Shown piece by piece: positions 45,375 to 56,799 of a stretch of DNA of 64,000 nt; position 1 is the first letter of the stretch; every line of letters begins with the position of its first letter. This DNA is from Anastrepha obliqua (Eukaryota > Arthropoda > Insecta > Diptera > Tephritidae): assembly GCF_027943255.1 (NCBI RefSeq), contig NC_072894.1, forward strand, positions 78,283,601 through 78,347,600. The letters are read 5' to 3'. Both the position numbers and the translations under genes were made by a program. The notes beneath the pieces were generated by a model. That model ran no database searches. It saw only the letters and a program-made list of their open reading frames with translations, and was not told the DNA's origin.

Positions 45375-45517
45375 AAAAGGTTTTCCAATAACAGGTATTA
45401 GGGGTTAAACAGGAGGGATGATTAACGATTTTTCATGGCCGTAATTGGATGGTATTGATCTGGACAACGTTTATTTTCAATAAGATGGTACTACGTGCCA
45501 CACATTGGAAAACCCTT
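45375..45517 (+). mobile_element. 143-bp DD41D-derived MITE, smallest of its family
   Basis: Left end AAAAGGTTTTCCAATAACAG; right end CATTGGAAAACCCTT (inverted AAGGGTTTTCCAATG). The interior retains GATTAACGATTTTTCATGGC and the stretch encoding the FQQDG-like Asp 2 region, then stops. It carries a different left deletion point from 29834 and 35551, so an independent deletion of the same parent. Confidence 0.82.
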
Positions 45518-46570
45518 TAGAAGAGGAGCTCGACCAAGCACCCAATAAAAGGTGTAGGGCCTAATTTATTTATTGTTTATCAGTGCCTATTAGATCCTAA
45601 ATTACTTAGTTGAAAGAGAATATTTGAACTATTAATCATTCATAGCTTTAGCTCAGACATCCAATTAAAAAACTCAATTTATAAACACGTAAGATTTTAT
45701 TTACACAAAATTTAATGATTTAAACAGAAATGTAGCTTAAGTCAGATAAGTTCTATTATCACGTGCACACAGATGTGAATGCACATATTTTTTTTTTTAT
45801 TTTTTTTTCGAATTTGACGTACAAATGTATCTTTTTTAATTACATACGAGCACATACATATAGGTATACTTGTGTATCGAAACATCATTTTTGAACTAAA
45901 ATTACATTTCACATTTTAAAACAAGCGAAGATCAGTCGCCAGTTTATAAATAGTACCTCATTACTGATATTTTTCTGTATTACCTGAATATGCAATAGAT
46001 GGTTTGTATCGAAGTAAAAACATACTTATGTATGTGCTATGTCTGTAGTTTTAATATTTTCGCTTCCACTTTTTCCTCATTTATTATTTATTCGTGCAGT
46101 TGAATGTAATTTAAACACCCGATATCTATATTTTTGGTTGTTTTAATTTGGCAACGTTTTGCAGATGACGTTACCACCGACGAATTCATGGTGGCCTGAT
46201 ATTTCACAGCCGTTTCATTGGCAATGGCCAATAGCAAAAGTGGGCCGAATTCTCGTGTATCGCGAATTCGTAAACCAAATATTTTGGCTAATTTGTTTAA
46301 AAATTTGAACTAGAAATTGCCTTTAACAAGTGACAAATACCAACAAGACAACAATAAAAATTTTAAAAATAAACAGGCAGAAAGAAATATGTGTTTCTTC
46401 TTCTTGCCACTACAGACATATAAAAGGTATTTCAAAAGGGACGCCCAGATATCAGAAGTGAATAATTTCTAGACGATGTATTTGTTTTTTGTCCTCTTTG
46501 TCATTTGTCAAGTAAAATTATCGCTAAAATTATTGAAATCTATTATGAAATTGGTGGATCTTTAAGTATA
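45518..46570. other. AT-rich intergenic
   Basis: No gene recognised. Confidence 0.35.
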
Positions 46571-47102
46571 GGGGTTTTCAGTAAGAGCGCTTCAACTTTT
46601 GAACTTTTTTGAATAAAACACAAAACTTTTTTAACTAATTTTTTTTTATTATCGAGTTTGAACATATACATTTAAGTATGAAATTCCATTTCTTTTGCAT
46701 GACCACCGCGTGCACATTTTACGAAGTCCAATCGTTGAATTTTCGACCACTCTTTTGCATAAATCGGCCGAAATTCCAGCAATTTCGCGTTCAATATTGG
46801 CTCTGAGCTCACAAATCGTCGCCGACTTGTTACTGTAGACCACTGTAGACTTCACATAACCCCAAAACGGGACGGCTTGTTAAATGGACCGTAAAATGGC
46901 CGTAATGCTCTTAAAATAGCAGCAACAGAACGATTATTTTCATAAAAAGTTTGCACGATTTGCAATCGTTGCTCAAGTGTGTAGCGTTCCATGATGAAAT
47001 GTATACTAATGAAGTTTACAAATGACAAGCGAAAAATAAAAAATATTGCGTCGTTCGCTCTCCCTATCGGAAAAAAGTTGAAGCGCACCTATTGAACAAC
47101 CC
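46571..47102 (-). mobile_element. DD41D-derived MITE with both TIRs, copy 2 (532 bp)
   Basis: TA-flanked ends GGGGTTTTCAGTAAGAGCGC and (inverted) GGGTTGTTCAATAGGTGCGC. Almost identical to 40590-41135 across the interior, including the MERYTLEQRLQIVQTFYENN start, the deletion junction after GPFNKPS and the C-terminal ATICELRANIEREIAGISAD. It additionally lacks a few bases in the AT-rich 3' part and near the WVQR codons, which shifts the C-terminal frame. Confidence 0.9.
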
Positions 47103-47395
47103 TAATATTTATTTTGTGTAGATTTGGCACGCTGCATCTATCATTTATCACGCGATGTTGTTGACGCGCGCACGAGCTTTCTTAAATCCAATTAGCATGT
47201 TTTATCTCAAACAACCTCTCACAACCTTTTAGTTAAACGGAATTTAATTTCAATTTAGTTTATTTAATTTTATTGTATTTTCTTTATTAAATTTAATTTA
47301 ATTTAATTTTATTTATTTAATTTACTTTAATTTAATTTACTTTAATTTAATTTTATTTATTTTATTTTATTTTATTTTATTTTTTTTTTTATTGC
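47103..47395. repeat. TTTAATTT / TTTTA low-complexity tract
   Basis: Starts with ordinary sequence, then from about 47230 consists of TTTAATTTAATTT and TTTTATTTTA units. The part next to 47395 is probably the A-rich tail of the adjoining retroelement. Confidence 0.7.
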
Positions 47396-47870
47396 ATCCC
47401 AAAAAAGGAGTGTTTTACATTAATTGGCGACAGCTTAGCTGCAAGCCAATAATTTATAACAGGTACAAAATATTACAATTAAATATATATATAAATATTA
47501 TACAAAATAGTTAACAAATTTACTAACAAGAAAGACGTTTACTGTAAAAAGTTTCGGACTATATGACAAGAATTGAGTAAAGCTGCTTTCTGCATGTCGA
47601 AAATTAAATATTCTGGGAGTTGAAGAGTTTTGACGTTGTCTGCTAAGTTTTTATGCACTAGTCCGTGGGCTGAGATGATAATTGGTAGTATGTGCACCTT
47701 CCTTAGCTTCCACTGGCGTTTGACATCAATGCCTAAGTCAGAATATTTGGATATTTTGTCTGCATATGTTTTTTGCATGTTTCTGTTTAGAGGAACAGCA
47801 ATATCAACTATATAACCAGTCGCTTGAGATTTATCAGTAAGGAAAATATCTGGTCTATTGTGGTATTTTA
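47396..47870 (-). pseudogene. Retroelement C-terminal PD-(D/E)XK-like domain with A-rich 3' tail
   Basis: The minus strand reads RPDIFLTDKSQATGYIVDIA, VPLNRNMQKTYADKISKYSD, VKRQWKLRKVHILPIIISAH and LVHKNLADNVKTLQLPEYLI. The RPD...D...VDIAVP...N...KY pattern followed by a basic strand and ALG-like turn is a C-terminal domain of some non-LTR retroelements. It resembles a restriction-like endonuclease fold. A 3' UTR of about 140 bp ends in A-runs passing into (TAAAA)n on the minus strand near 47395-47345, consistent with target-primed insertion. Upstream protein is cut off by the microsatellite at 47866. Clade not assigned. Confidence 0.65.
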
Positions 47871-48090
47871 TTTTATTTTATTTTATTTTATTTTATTTTA
47901 TTTTATTTTATTTTATTTTATTTTATTTTATTTTATTTTATTTTATTTTATTTTATTTTATTTTTTTTTTTATTTTTTTTTTATTTTTTTTATTTTATTT
48001 TATTTTATTTTATTTTATTTTATTTTATTTTATTTTATTTTATATTCTGTTTTTTTTTATTTTAATTTATTTTATTTTGTTTTATTTGGT
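47866..48090. repeat. TTTTA pentanucleotide microsatellite
   Basis: About 225 bp of near-perfect TTTTA repeats with a T-rich interruption at 47960-47990. The two long frames crossing it (poly Phe-Ile-Leu-Tyr) are artefacts of the repeat. Confidence 0.95.
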
Positions 48091-48112
48091 ATTATGTAAA
48101 AATATATAAGTG

Positions 48113-48330
48113 TATGTATATAATTGGTGTTCGCCCTGCTATTTGCGGTGTTCCCCTTGATGTTGGTCCACAAAAGGTTTTAAGTTGTTTAAGGTTGTTG
48201 AGGTTCCTTTTCATGACAGAAATACAAGAAATTTTCTATCATTTGATGTTTCATGCCCGGAGACTCGGAATCTGGACATTCCCGGACGCAACTGCCCATT
48301 CGACTACGGCCGTCGCCGTTATGTAAATTT
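48113..48330 (-). repeat. tRNA-derived SINE copy, minus orientation
   Basis: The plus-strand tail-to-head order is GTTCGCCCTGCTATTTGCGG, CCCCTTGATGTTGGTCCACA, TTTTCATGACAGAAATACAA, TTTCATGCCCGGAGACTCGG and CATTCGACTACGGCCGTCG. The last is the inverted tRNA-like head (CGGCCGTAGTCGAATG). Confidence 0.75.
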
Positions 48331-51084
48331 GTTTAATTTTATTCACTCAGTTCTACAAACATTTGCTAATTAAGTATTTGACTTCATTTTTTATTTAATT
48401 TCATTCTTTTTAATTTTATTTACTTAATTTTTTTTTTATTTTATTTATTTTATGTTACTTTGTTTTATTTTGTTCACTCAATTCCACTTACATACACAAA
48501 TGCAGTATTTTACTTTATTTTTTATTTCATTTAATTTTATTATACCTTATTTTTAATTTAATTTGTTTTATTTAAATTTTAATTTATTTTTATTTTATTT
48601 TACGTTATTTTGTTTTATTTTATTCACCCTATTCTACATGCATACATATAGATATGCAGTATTTCTTTTTGTTCTATTTTTTTTGAATTTATTTTATGTT
48701 GTTCTCTTTTATTTGAATTTATTTTGTTTTGTTTTATTTTATATTCTTTTATTTTATGTTGTTGATGAAAAAACATTACACTGCACCACTCTTGATTTTG
48801 ATTTAAATATTTTTATTTGTTTGCTGAAATTCTCGCCATTCCTACATTGCTCGAGCACGCATTTCATTGCAATTACGTATATGAAGTGCCAAAGGCCAAA
48901 ATTCGTTCTCAGCCAACGCAAGCAACCAAGCAAAAGTTGGCTCATCCACCTTGATTGAATACATATTTACATGTGCACGTACATATTACAACTTGGCCAA
49001 AATTACGGTATGTTTGCGAAACAACTGTTACAGTCGGTCAGCAACACTACGACGCGCTATCGTAAATATTTTGTTTGCTTATTTCATGCTCGTACATACA
49101 TACATATGCATGCATAAATATAATGCCGCCGACCACTGAGAGCATCCAAAAGCTAGCCCACAATCGTTGCCGCTGCGACCGGCGACAGCGCACACCTGAG
49201 CCGAGCTTAGCACGAGACCGGTTGGCGCCAGCAACACAAATTTTCCCGAATACTTGTCTCGTAAATACATATGTACAGATGTATGTACATTGAATACACT
49301 GTTTTAGTTCGCTCTCTTGTAATTTAGTTGCTGCCCAATTTTTCTGCGATTTGTTAATCGTTTAGCTACGATCGCTCTAAGTGCAGTTCATTTAATTCGC
49401 GCCGCGTCAACTTTTTACAAATCAGTTCATGTTCTTTTTTTTGTTTCGCTTTTATAAACGCGGACAGACGGACGGACAGACATACTTTTCACAGGTACCG
49501 TTTGCGACTGAGCTCGTTTTTTCAACGGCAAGTTGGTTTTATAGATTGGCAATGTTTGCCCTGTGCCGTAATCGGTACGCTTGCAGTCGTTTGCCGGTTT
49601 TGCCTTTTTGCGTTTTTTACTTAACTCTTCTTTTTGTGGTTTTGTTTCCTTTTTGTATATTGTTTTTTACTTGGCATTTAACATCACACCGCATTTCTAA
49701 TGGTCATGTTGCAAGTTGGTCAAAAGTGGCAAATGGCCAGCAATACACAACGAACATGTTCGACACCCAGGCAACTCTACTACCAAACTTAAAGAGAGCC
49801 TCCTAAGTTAATAATTCGAAGCACACTTCTAAAAGTTGGCCCCAGTGTTGTTCAGTGTTGGCAAGTAAACGAAATTGAAAGCCTTGCCAAGTAGAAAAAA
49901 ACTAAAAAGCGTGCAAACGCATCGACAACTGGTCGGCGCCTCAAACAAAGGTGTTGGCAACGAGCTGCAGCCAAGCAAATGGATCTGATCTTAAGTAATG
50001 CGTCGTGTCAGGAGTAGTTAAGCTGAAAATGTGTTAAAAATGAGCAGCTTGCTGCCACAAAAATTCGACAGTATGAAATTAAACAGGCGAGTGTTATATC
50101 GCAGAACTCTCTATCTACTTACACATACAAGCACACAAGTATTTCAGAGGACACTGTACAGTCGAACAGCTTGAGCAGTTGCAATGTGATACCTTTTTGG
50201 GTGGCATTATTTTGAAGTTGACAACACTTTAAAAAACAACAATGCCACCAGAAAAACAACAAGGCAATTGCAGCAGAAAAGATGACTCCAAAAGCCAGCA
50301 GGCAGCCACCACCAGATGGGCAGATAGCTCAACAATACACTTGCCGTTGACACACACATACGGACTTGCATAATTAAGATAATGGAGATGAAAGGAGTCA
50401 AAGAGTAATGCGATTAATTTCTTGTACCGCAAGCAGTAATTTGTGGCGTGCAGTCAAGTATGGAACTACAGAAGTTGGCGAGGGAAAGGGGATTCAGTAG
50501 TTTATGCAAACTGTTAAGAACTTACAAAAGACTTAAGCTGTGCATTGACTCGTTGCTCCTTAGCCACCTGAAATTGATGAAGGACATAAACGACTGGTTT
50601 CAGTTAGCAATTTCGACTTCCTTCAGTTTTACTCCTTCTGTTCTTTGTGACTTTAGGCGTTTTTGGTTATATCTATTCCATATATACTTTTTCCAAAAAA
50701 TGAGTATTAATTTTCTCTTCCTTATTATCGAGTGCGTCTAGATGTTGTCCAGCAAACGAAGAACCCCATAGCTATATGCGACAGTGCAGTACCAGAATGG
50801 TTCTATTAAAAGCTCGTTTGTAGTAGAAATCTACACGGCACATTTTCCAACGTTCTATTTTTTTGATCAGCAGCAGCCTACTTTAATAATGGGGCTTAAA
50901 CTGGCTCTGAGCAGGCTACTTAAATCATGGATCCTCAACTGATTCTCTCTACTCTCTCTTAGGAAATATACCTTTGGTTTCGAGGTAGGAAGGAAGGATT
51001 TTACTTTTTTTATCACAATCCGCTCTAAATGTATCGACCAATCTTCTCATATTCTATCAATGAGTTCTATGTGCGACAACTATA
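48331..51084. other. AT-rich then mixed-composition intergenic
   Basis: 48360-48770 is a degenerate TTTTA/TTTAT tract. 49100-50300 is less AT-rich and shows no TE motif. CGGACAGACGGACGGACAGA near 49460 is a short tandem repeat. I recognise no exon. Confidence 0.35.
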
Positions 51085-51200
51085 GCCAATGGGTTTGGTC
51101 GAGACTACAATTCAGTAATGCCCTGGGTCGAAACATCAAATGCTAGAAAGTTGTTTCTAGTGGCGGTCGCCCATCGGCAGGTAATAGCAAACCTGGGGAA
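51085..51200 (+). repeat. Degenerate SINE fragment
   Basis: TAGCCAATGGGTTTGGTCG, CTACAATTCAGTAATGCCC, then AGTGGCGGTCGCCCATCGGC with AGGTAATAGCAAACC follow the SINE order seen at 35262 and 45135. Confidence 0.65.
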
Positions 51201-51383
51201 ATTTTAAACCTGCAGAATTGGTCGTTAACCTCAGTTCCACCGGAAAGTATTGTTAAATTAGTACCGAAAAGCTGGTCAATTGTCCGAAAACAGAAAAAGG
51301 CGACTGCAAAGATTGCAATGAGTATGCAAAAATCATTGTTATATTTTATTACAAAAATAACACGCCTAAAAATGTGTGTACCT

Positions 51384-52066
51384 TAGGGTGGTCCAAAAAT
51401 GCATGGGAAAAAATTTATATTAAAATTTTTATGCTGCCGCACCCCATAATGGTAAAGAATGAAAAATAAAAAGACCCGTATTTTTTTTTTTTTTTTAATC
51501 AGACCATATTTAATGGTGCCGCCGGGGCTTTGAAATATCCCATGTATGTTGCATGGGAAAAAAATACTTTTTCGTAGATTTCATGTAAAAACCTGGAAAA
51601 TGAATATATTTTAACCGGATACCTCAGTTTCTCTTCATAATTGGTCAGGGAATAACAACCAATTATGAAATAATTAATTTTTTTGTATTAACTATTTTTT
51701 ATAGAACCCCAAAAAGCCCCCATAAAACGAAAATCTAAGAAAAAATCGAAAAACAATATTTTATATTACTTTTATGAAAATAGATAATACAAAAAAAATT
51801 AATTATTTCATAATTGGTTGTTATTCCCTGACCAATTATGAAGAGAAACTGAGTTATCCGGTTAAAATATATTCATTTTCCAGGTTTTTACATGAAATCT
51901 ACGAAAAAGTATTTTTTTCCCATGCAAAATACATGGGATATTTCAAAGCCCCGGCGGCACCATTAAATATGGTCTGATTAAAAAAAAAAAAATACGGGTC
52001 TTTTTATTTTTCATTCTTTACTATTTTGGGGGGCGGCAGCATACAAATTTTTTTTGGACCACCCTA
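51384..52066. mobile_element. hAT-like foldback MITE with exact 8-bp target duplication (683 bp)
   Basis: Ends TAGGGTGGTCCAAAAA (51384) and TTTTTGGACCACCCTA (ending 52066). GTGTACCT stands immediately outside on both sides (51376-51383 and 52067-52074), an exact 8-bp duplication as expected for hAT. The arms run 51384-51698 and about 51777-52066 and are nearly identical (for example AATGGTGCCGCCGGGGCTTT in both). The left arm has about 25 extra bases near its tip. The loop is about 78 bp. The 67-codon frame in the right arm is not a gene. Confidence 0.93.
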
Positions 52067-52334
52067 GTGTACCTCTATTAACATATTTTACTTGCCGTAG
52101 TCCATTTTCGTGTACTTCTTCTTTTGATGTTTCTCCTCTGCTTCCCAAATCTGGTTAATCGATAATGATTGAAAATAATCGAAAATATAGAACTGCATAA
52201 TAAAAGTTATATTAAACCTCGAGTATACACTATTAAATCAACGATTGCTTAGAGTGAGATTTTGTATGGCTAATACCCTTTTTCAATTACAAATTAAGGA
52301 ATTTAACTCAAAAATAGTGATTTTGGCCGAGTTT

Positions 52335-52515
52335 AACAAAGCTCGCCAGTCGTTTTTTTCCTTGTGCTAGCCGGCGCCAGTTAGATACACCAAATTAAGC
52401 CAAGTCCATCTCCACCTGATCTTTTCAACGCAGAGGAGGCCTTCCTCGTCGACTGGTACCACCAGCTGGTACCGCAACGAATACTTTCAGTTACGACCGT
52501 CGTGGGGCGTCTGAT
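52335..52515 (-). pseudogene. C-terminal scrap of the RTE-like LINE
   Basis: The minus strand reads KVFVAVPAGGTSRRGRPPLR, KDQVEMDLA, FGVSNWRRLAQGKKRLASF with one or two stops. The WKDKVKNDLASFGV end of the 690-1370 fragment matches it. This is the extreme C-terminus of that LINE family. Confidence 0.7.
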
Positions 52516-52849
52516 AAACGCTAGGCACACACCTATTTACGTATATACGTTTATCTCTTATTAGGCCCAATTTGATTGCAAATAGGGAATACTTCGTCAG
52601 AGGACCATATTCCCCACTTTTAAGAGAAAGTAGTGGTTAATCGTGGTTAATCGATAAATACGTAATTACGTAAAAGGGTTCTTTTGTGAAAATCCATGAA
52701 GTACCTAAACCTTCTTGTGGCCTATACACCACAGGAACCAGAATATTTTCTAGCAATTCTTTGGTCATTGGAAAATGGTATAAGTGCTTCCATAAGCGGT
52801 TCAGCTTGACGATTTCCACGATTTTATGCAAATTTCAAACGATTTGCCT

Positions 52850-53560
52850 GTTGTTGTTGTAGCAGTAATAGAAGTCCCGTCAGTGTAGGATATATCACCG
52901 GTCGTCTTCGTCTGGCTCATCTGAAAAGGTGGTTAGTGTCGTGTGGGGTGCCTTCACATGCCGGACATATGTTTGATATGTCGGGGTCATTTGTGGATAA
53001 GTAGGAGTTTAACCTGTAATTGTTCCGATTATAGCATTCGGTGGACGGGAGCTTAAGAAGGTGGTAACGGTCTCCCGGTGAATGTCGTTTAATGTCTGTC
53101 TAAACACTTTCTGGTCCAGTAGATGTTTGTTAGTTTTGTACTGGGTCTCGCCGACGTATATCTCCTGATGTGCCTAGGAGGCGGCTCTGGCTCAAGCAGG
53201 TGTCTGCAAGGATGAAACCTGCGGTAGCACCCTAACAGGAATTGTTTGCTGAGCAGTTTGTTGTGCTCTATTACAGGGAGCATCTGTGCCTCATTGTGAA
53301 GGTGTTGAAGGGGAAACATCAGGAGTCAACCAGTCCCTGTCCGAGTATTTTACCATGTCTGAAGCTTTATCCACTGCGTGTCACTGGCTCCAAGCGACCA
53401 GCCAGGTGCAGCATAATTTAGAACCGGCCTGCCAGAGCTTGTCTTAACTTCGATGCTCATACTAACAAAACGGTATAATTGGAACCCCCGCTTTCCTCTT
53501 GTAGTCAATAATAGACCAGATATATAAATAGCCCAAATCTGTTCGTCCACCTGCTACATG
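52850..53560 (-). pseudogene. Jockey-like LINE ORF2 C-terminal region
   Basis: Minus strand blocks: FVSMSIEVKTSSGRPVLNYA, APGWSLGASDTQWIKLQTW, then after a short deletion or frameshift near 53330 MFPLQHLHNEAQMLPVIEHN, KLLSKQFLLGCYRRFHPCRH and LLEPEPPPRHIRRYTSARP. These lead into HLNDIHRETVTTFLSSRPPN and finally NICPACEGTPHDTNHLFR, a zinc-knuckle-like C-X2-C...H motif. This is the part after the reverse transcriptase in jockey-clade ORF2. The RT catalytic core is missing and several frame changes occur. Confidence 0.8.
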
Positions 53561-53999
53561 AAAATATTTTTTCAAATATTGTACCACTGAAAATTTTCAA
53601 AAAATCCACCAAAAGACTGTGAGTGAAAACAAATTTCCTAAAGAGTCACTACCTTTATTAGTTGTAAAATTATTCCAGTTACTCCTTCTGCTGTTAAAAA
53701 TGTAAGAAGTTTATATGCGTGTACATACATATATACATATTCATATATATGGAATTATTTGTATCCGCACAGGTGCCACATATTTAATACACTTGTCTGT
53801 CAAAAAAACGAGAAATATGTATGTATAATAAGTTGTGTTGTGCGCACGCCATGGCCAAATATGAAATATAAGCAGACAATCCGGAGTTTGCACTAAGTAT
53901 ATATGTATGCACATACATCGAGCGGCTTTTAATGGTACACAAACATTCGTTCATATGTATATGTATGCTAGTATACATACAGGATGGTTTTTTTAATCA
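53561..53999. other. AT-rich intergenic
   Basis: Simple TATATGTATG patches (53720-53750, 53890-53960) only. Confidence 0.4.
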
Positions 54000-55095
54000 T
54001 GTGTTATTGTGAAAGGTAGGTAGGTAAGTGAAATGGTTGAAGTCCCAGTCTGGCACTCCCCAAGTAGCACTAAAGCGCCGTTTTGATACCATGAGATATG
54101 AGACCTCCAACAGGAAGATATCGACAGCCAGCCAGAGCTGTTGATATAATGGAGAAGATTGATGGGATTTAGGTTGGCGCACTGCTCCAGGCTGTCGAAG
54201 AAAGGAGCACCCAGTGACCTTAGTCGTCTAGCTGCCAAATCCAGACATTTACAGAAAAAATGCTCAACAGTCTCCTTCTCTGAAAGGTCCCCACAGCTTC
54301 TGCAATGGGGTTTGAATGGTAACCCTAGCTTTTCCGCGTGTGTGCCGATCACCCAGTGGCCGGTAAACCACAGCTACGAGTTTGGAAATTGAATGGCGAG
54401 GAGCCCATAGGAGATCTTCGTATATTGCACTGGAGCCAAAGGGTTTTTGAAGTAGCACATGAAGAAATAGAGCTCCATCTTTTTTGCGCTTTCCTGAGAA
54501 AAAATGTGTGCAGTTTTCCTTTAACAACAGTCAGGGGGCTGCCGATGACCGGGTAGGAGATCTTTGAAGCCAATTCAGTCCCCTTCCTGCCAAGCTCATC
54601 AGCAATTTCATTTCTCTCTATGTTCCTATGTCCTGGAACCTAGATTAGATAAATGTTACCTGCACACCCTAGATAGTTGATCTCCTCCTTACAGGAGTTT
54701 ACTAGTTTCGTTCTGCACCATGGCGTCGTCAGAGCCTTGATCGCGGCTTGACTATCGGATAATATGTTAATATCTCCCTCGCTCGCGCGTTCCCTAAGCA
54801 TTTTGCATGCCTGCAGAATCGCAAAGACTTCTGCCTGAAAAACACTAATAGTGTTCCACCGATTTCATCTTAGAGCCGTCAGTGAAGGCAAAGGTACAAG
54901 CTTCGGTGCAGATTTGCCCCTCGATCCAATGATTATCCTAGCACGACCCCCAAACTCCAGTTTGCGGATGGAGAGATTTGTCTGAAGTTCGGAGAAATAC
55001 GGTGTTAACTACCCGAAAATGCTACCATGTCCCTTGAGGGATTGCGTCCAGAGGCCAATCTCCTTTAACCTGATCGCACTTTGAGCTGTGATGGA
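54000..55095 (-). pseudogene. R1-like LINE ORF2: RNase H domain and C-terminal zinc knuckle
   Basis: Minus strand from 55090: TAQSAIRLKEIGLWTQSLKG, ICTEACTFAFTDGSKMKS (first RNase H Asp), VFQAEVFAILQACKMLRERA (Glu), INILSDSQAAIKALTT (second Asp), VPGHRNIERNEIADELGRKG (last Asp), then ISSCATSKTLWLQCNIRR, WVIGTHAEKLGLPFKPHCRS, CGDLSEKETVEHFFCKC (zinc knuckle) and RRLRSLGAPFFDSLEQ. All four RNase H acidic residues can be read, but across frameshifts near 54860 and 54360 and a stop just before VPGHRN. The 3' UTR ends near 54000 with a CCTACCTACC motif shared with 26036. Confidence 0.87.
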
Positions 55096-56122
55096 AAAAA
55101 CGTAAAATTTGATGGGAAGTAAGTGGGAAATTGTTTTTATTCTTGTTATTATTCTTATTGTGGGACTAAAAAATGTATCTGGCATTCAATGTTGTAATCG
55201 TTTATCAATTGCAATCGTCGTTGCAAATACTAGACTTCTTGAAAATGAATTTTAGACGACAAGGAACTTTATGTTCTACATGTGATTGAAGGAAAGCCAG
55301 TACGTTCACAAGATTGGTTTGGTGTGTCATTTAGAGGGATTTCATCATCGACACTTTTGTTTAAAAATTCTGCTAAAACTGTCATTGATTACTGACTCCA
55401 TGTGGGCTGAAATCAAAGTTAAGTAATTAAGCGATTTTGGGATGTAGCAGCCATTTCACACAACAACAATTAGTATGTTTTGCATTAAGTTCGGTAAACG
55501 ATTTATTTTTGGACTTTATGCAGATAATCCAGTAAACGTTCAAGACTCTTAAGATATCAGATGATATGTATCAGAAGATAGTTGGAATGCTTTATGTTCT
55601 AATCTAATCGTAATAACTAAAATATTTGAACAACTGGAATAAATAAAGGCATGTTAGTAGCACTGCAAAAGAGCAACCTAAAAACGAATTTGGTTAGAAG
55701 CTCCTAAAGAGTATTGATAAGACCCCGTTCATAAAGGAAAACATATATTGCTTCAACCTGTTCTATTTTCAAGAAATAAAAACGCTTGCCACATCACACA
55801 ATATAAGACTAAAACCTAAAACCCTTAATTACAGAATTAACTCTCAGTCCCATATCCTTTGACATACTGAAGAGGAAGTCAACAACGGATTTATTGTGCT
55901 AATACGCAAAAATCTGGAAATCCTTGCCCCACTGGGTGTTTCCATTTATGTCTACTAATAATAGCTCAGTTTTAAGCACGATTATTGCTGAATGTTAATA
56001 AAGAAATTGCAATATATGAATGGGTTAAAATAGAAACCAAAAACCAATCGTTCTTCTCAATGTTGTTGTTGACTAAAGGCCAAAAACTAAACAATTCCAA
56101 GCAATGCGTGTGAACACGACGG
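55096..56122. other. Unassigned
   Basis: No TE protein or host exon recognised. Confidence 0.35.
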
Positions 56123-56365
56123 TCAGCACCAAAAGAGAACTCGCAAGGTTGAAGCAATAAAATTTTGCTCTATGTGGATGCAGTCCAAGTAAATCTCTGT
56201 ACTGTCCAGCGCAATTCTCGATGAACTATACAAGTCAAGAGACTCGTACGCTAAAATTAGTGCCTGAGTTTTAGCTGCTGTCGTCCATAACGATATTCTT
56301 AATAGGTTATCATTTAGTCTCAACTCTAAATTTTCACCTAGACCAATAGGGGTTTCATAGTTCAT
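56123..56365 (-). pseudogene. Possible RNase H remnant of a LINE
   Basis: An open 80-codon frame with LGENLELRLNDNLLRISLWT and TAAKTQALILAYESLDLYSS, then IALDSTEIYLDC. The K(T)QALILA...LYSSS...LDS order loosely resembles the Glu helix and following Asp strand of a LINE RNase H domain. A clearer RNase H fragment of the same strand lies 330 bp away (56690-56795). Weak. Confidence 0.35.
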
Positions 56366-56689
56366 TGCATTTTATTTGAAAAACATTCTTTATTTGGCCC
56401 ACCCGGTACACGTATACACAATCGCATATGTCCTCATGGCCCGGAGGTAGTCGCTCTACTTATGAAGGTGAGTTTTTATTTAAAGCTGTATGTGAATACA
56501 TGTTTATACATATACATATGTATGTATGTATGTTCAATGTAACAGCCGAAAATTTTGTCCATAAATATTTGACGAATCCTGCAGAAGTGGCAGTGCTTGG
56601 ATGGCTCAATCCGGCAATGTTGACCCAGCTCACGTGGGAACTCAGCACATAATCTCTTTACATACAAGACACCAATTTTGCAGTTGCCC

Positions 56690-56795
56690 ACAAGTATGTA
56701 TTTATACAGTTTTCAAAACACGATTCTAAGGACCTTAATGCAGCTTGACTATTTGGCACATTACGAGTATTTGTGCTGGTCCCACTTGTCACCAG
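56690..56795 (-). pseudogene. LINE RNase H fragment
   Basis: The minus strand reads NVPNSQAALRSLESCFENC, matching the DSQAALKALENAK block of the R1-like copies (Asp replaced by Asn). About 30 residues only. Confidence 0.5.
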
Positions 56796-56799
56796 ACGT

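Noticed and set aside
47824..48109. Two overlapping 83-91 codon ORFs of Phe/Leu/Ile/Tyr
   Set aside because: They are translations of the TTTTA microsatellite in two frames.
13430..48780. Possible CRISPR-like or regularly spaced repeat arrays in AT-rich tracts
   Set aside because: Units vary in length and sequence without unique spacers; these are eukaryotic low-complexity tracts.
51774..51977. 67-codon ORF ending in APAAPLNMV
   Set aside because: It lies in one arm of the hAT-like foldback MITE; the inverted copy is not open and there is no domain.
56428..56475. ATG followed by an AAGGTGAGT splice-donor match, a possible first exon
   Set aside because: Only 14 codons, no promoter elements or acceptor I can support, and LINE remnants lie on both sides.
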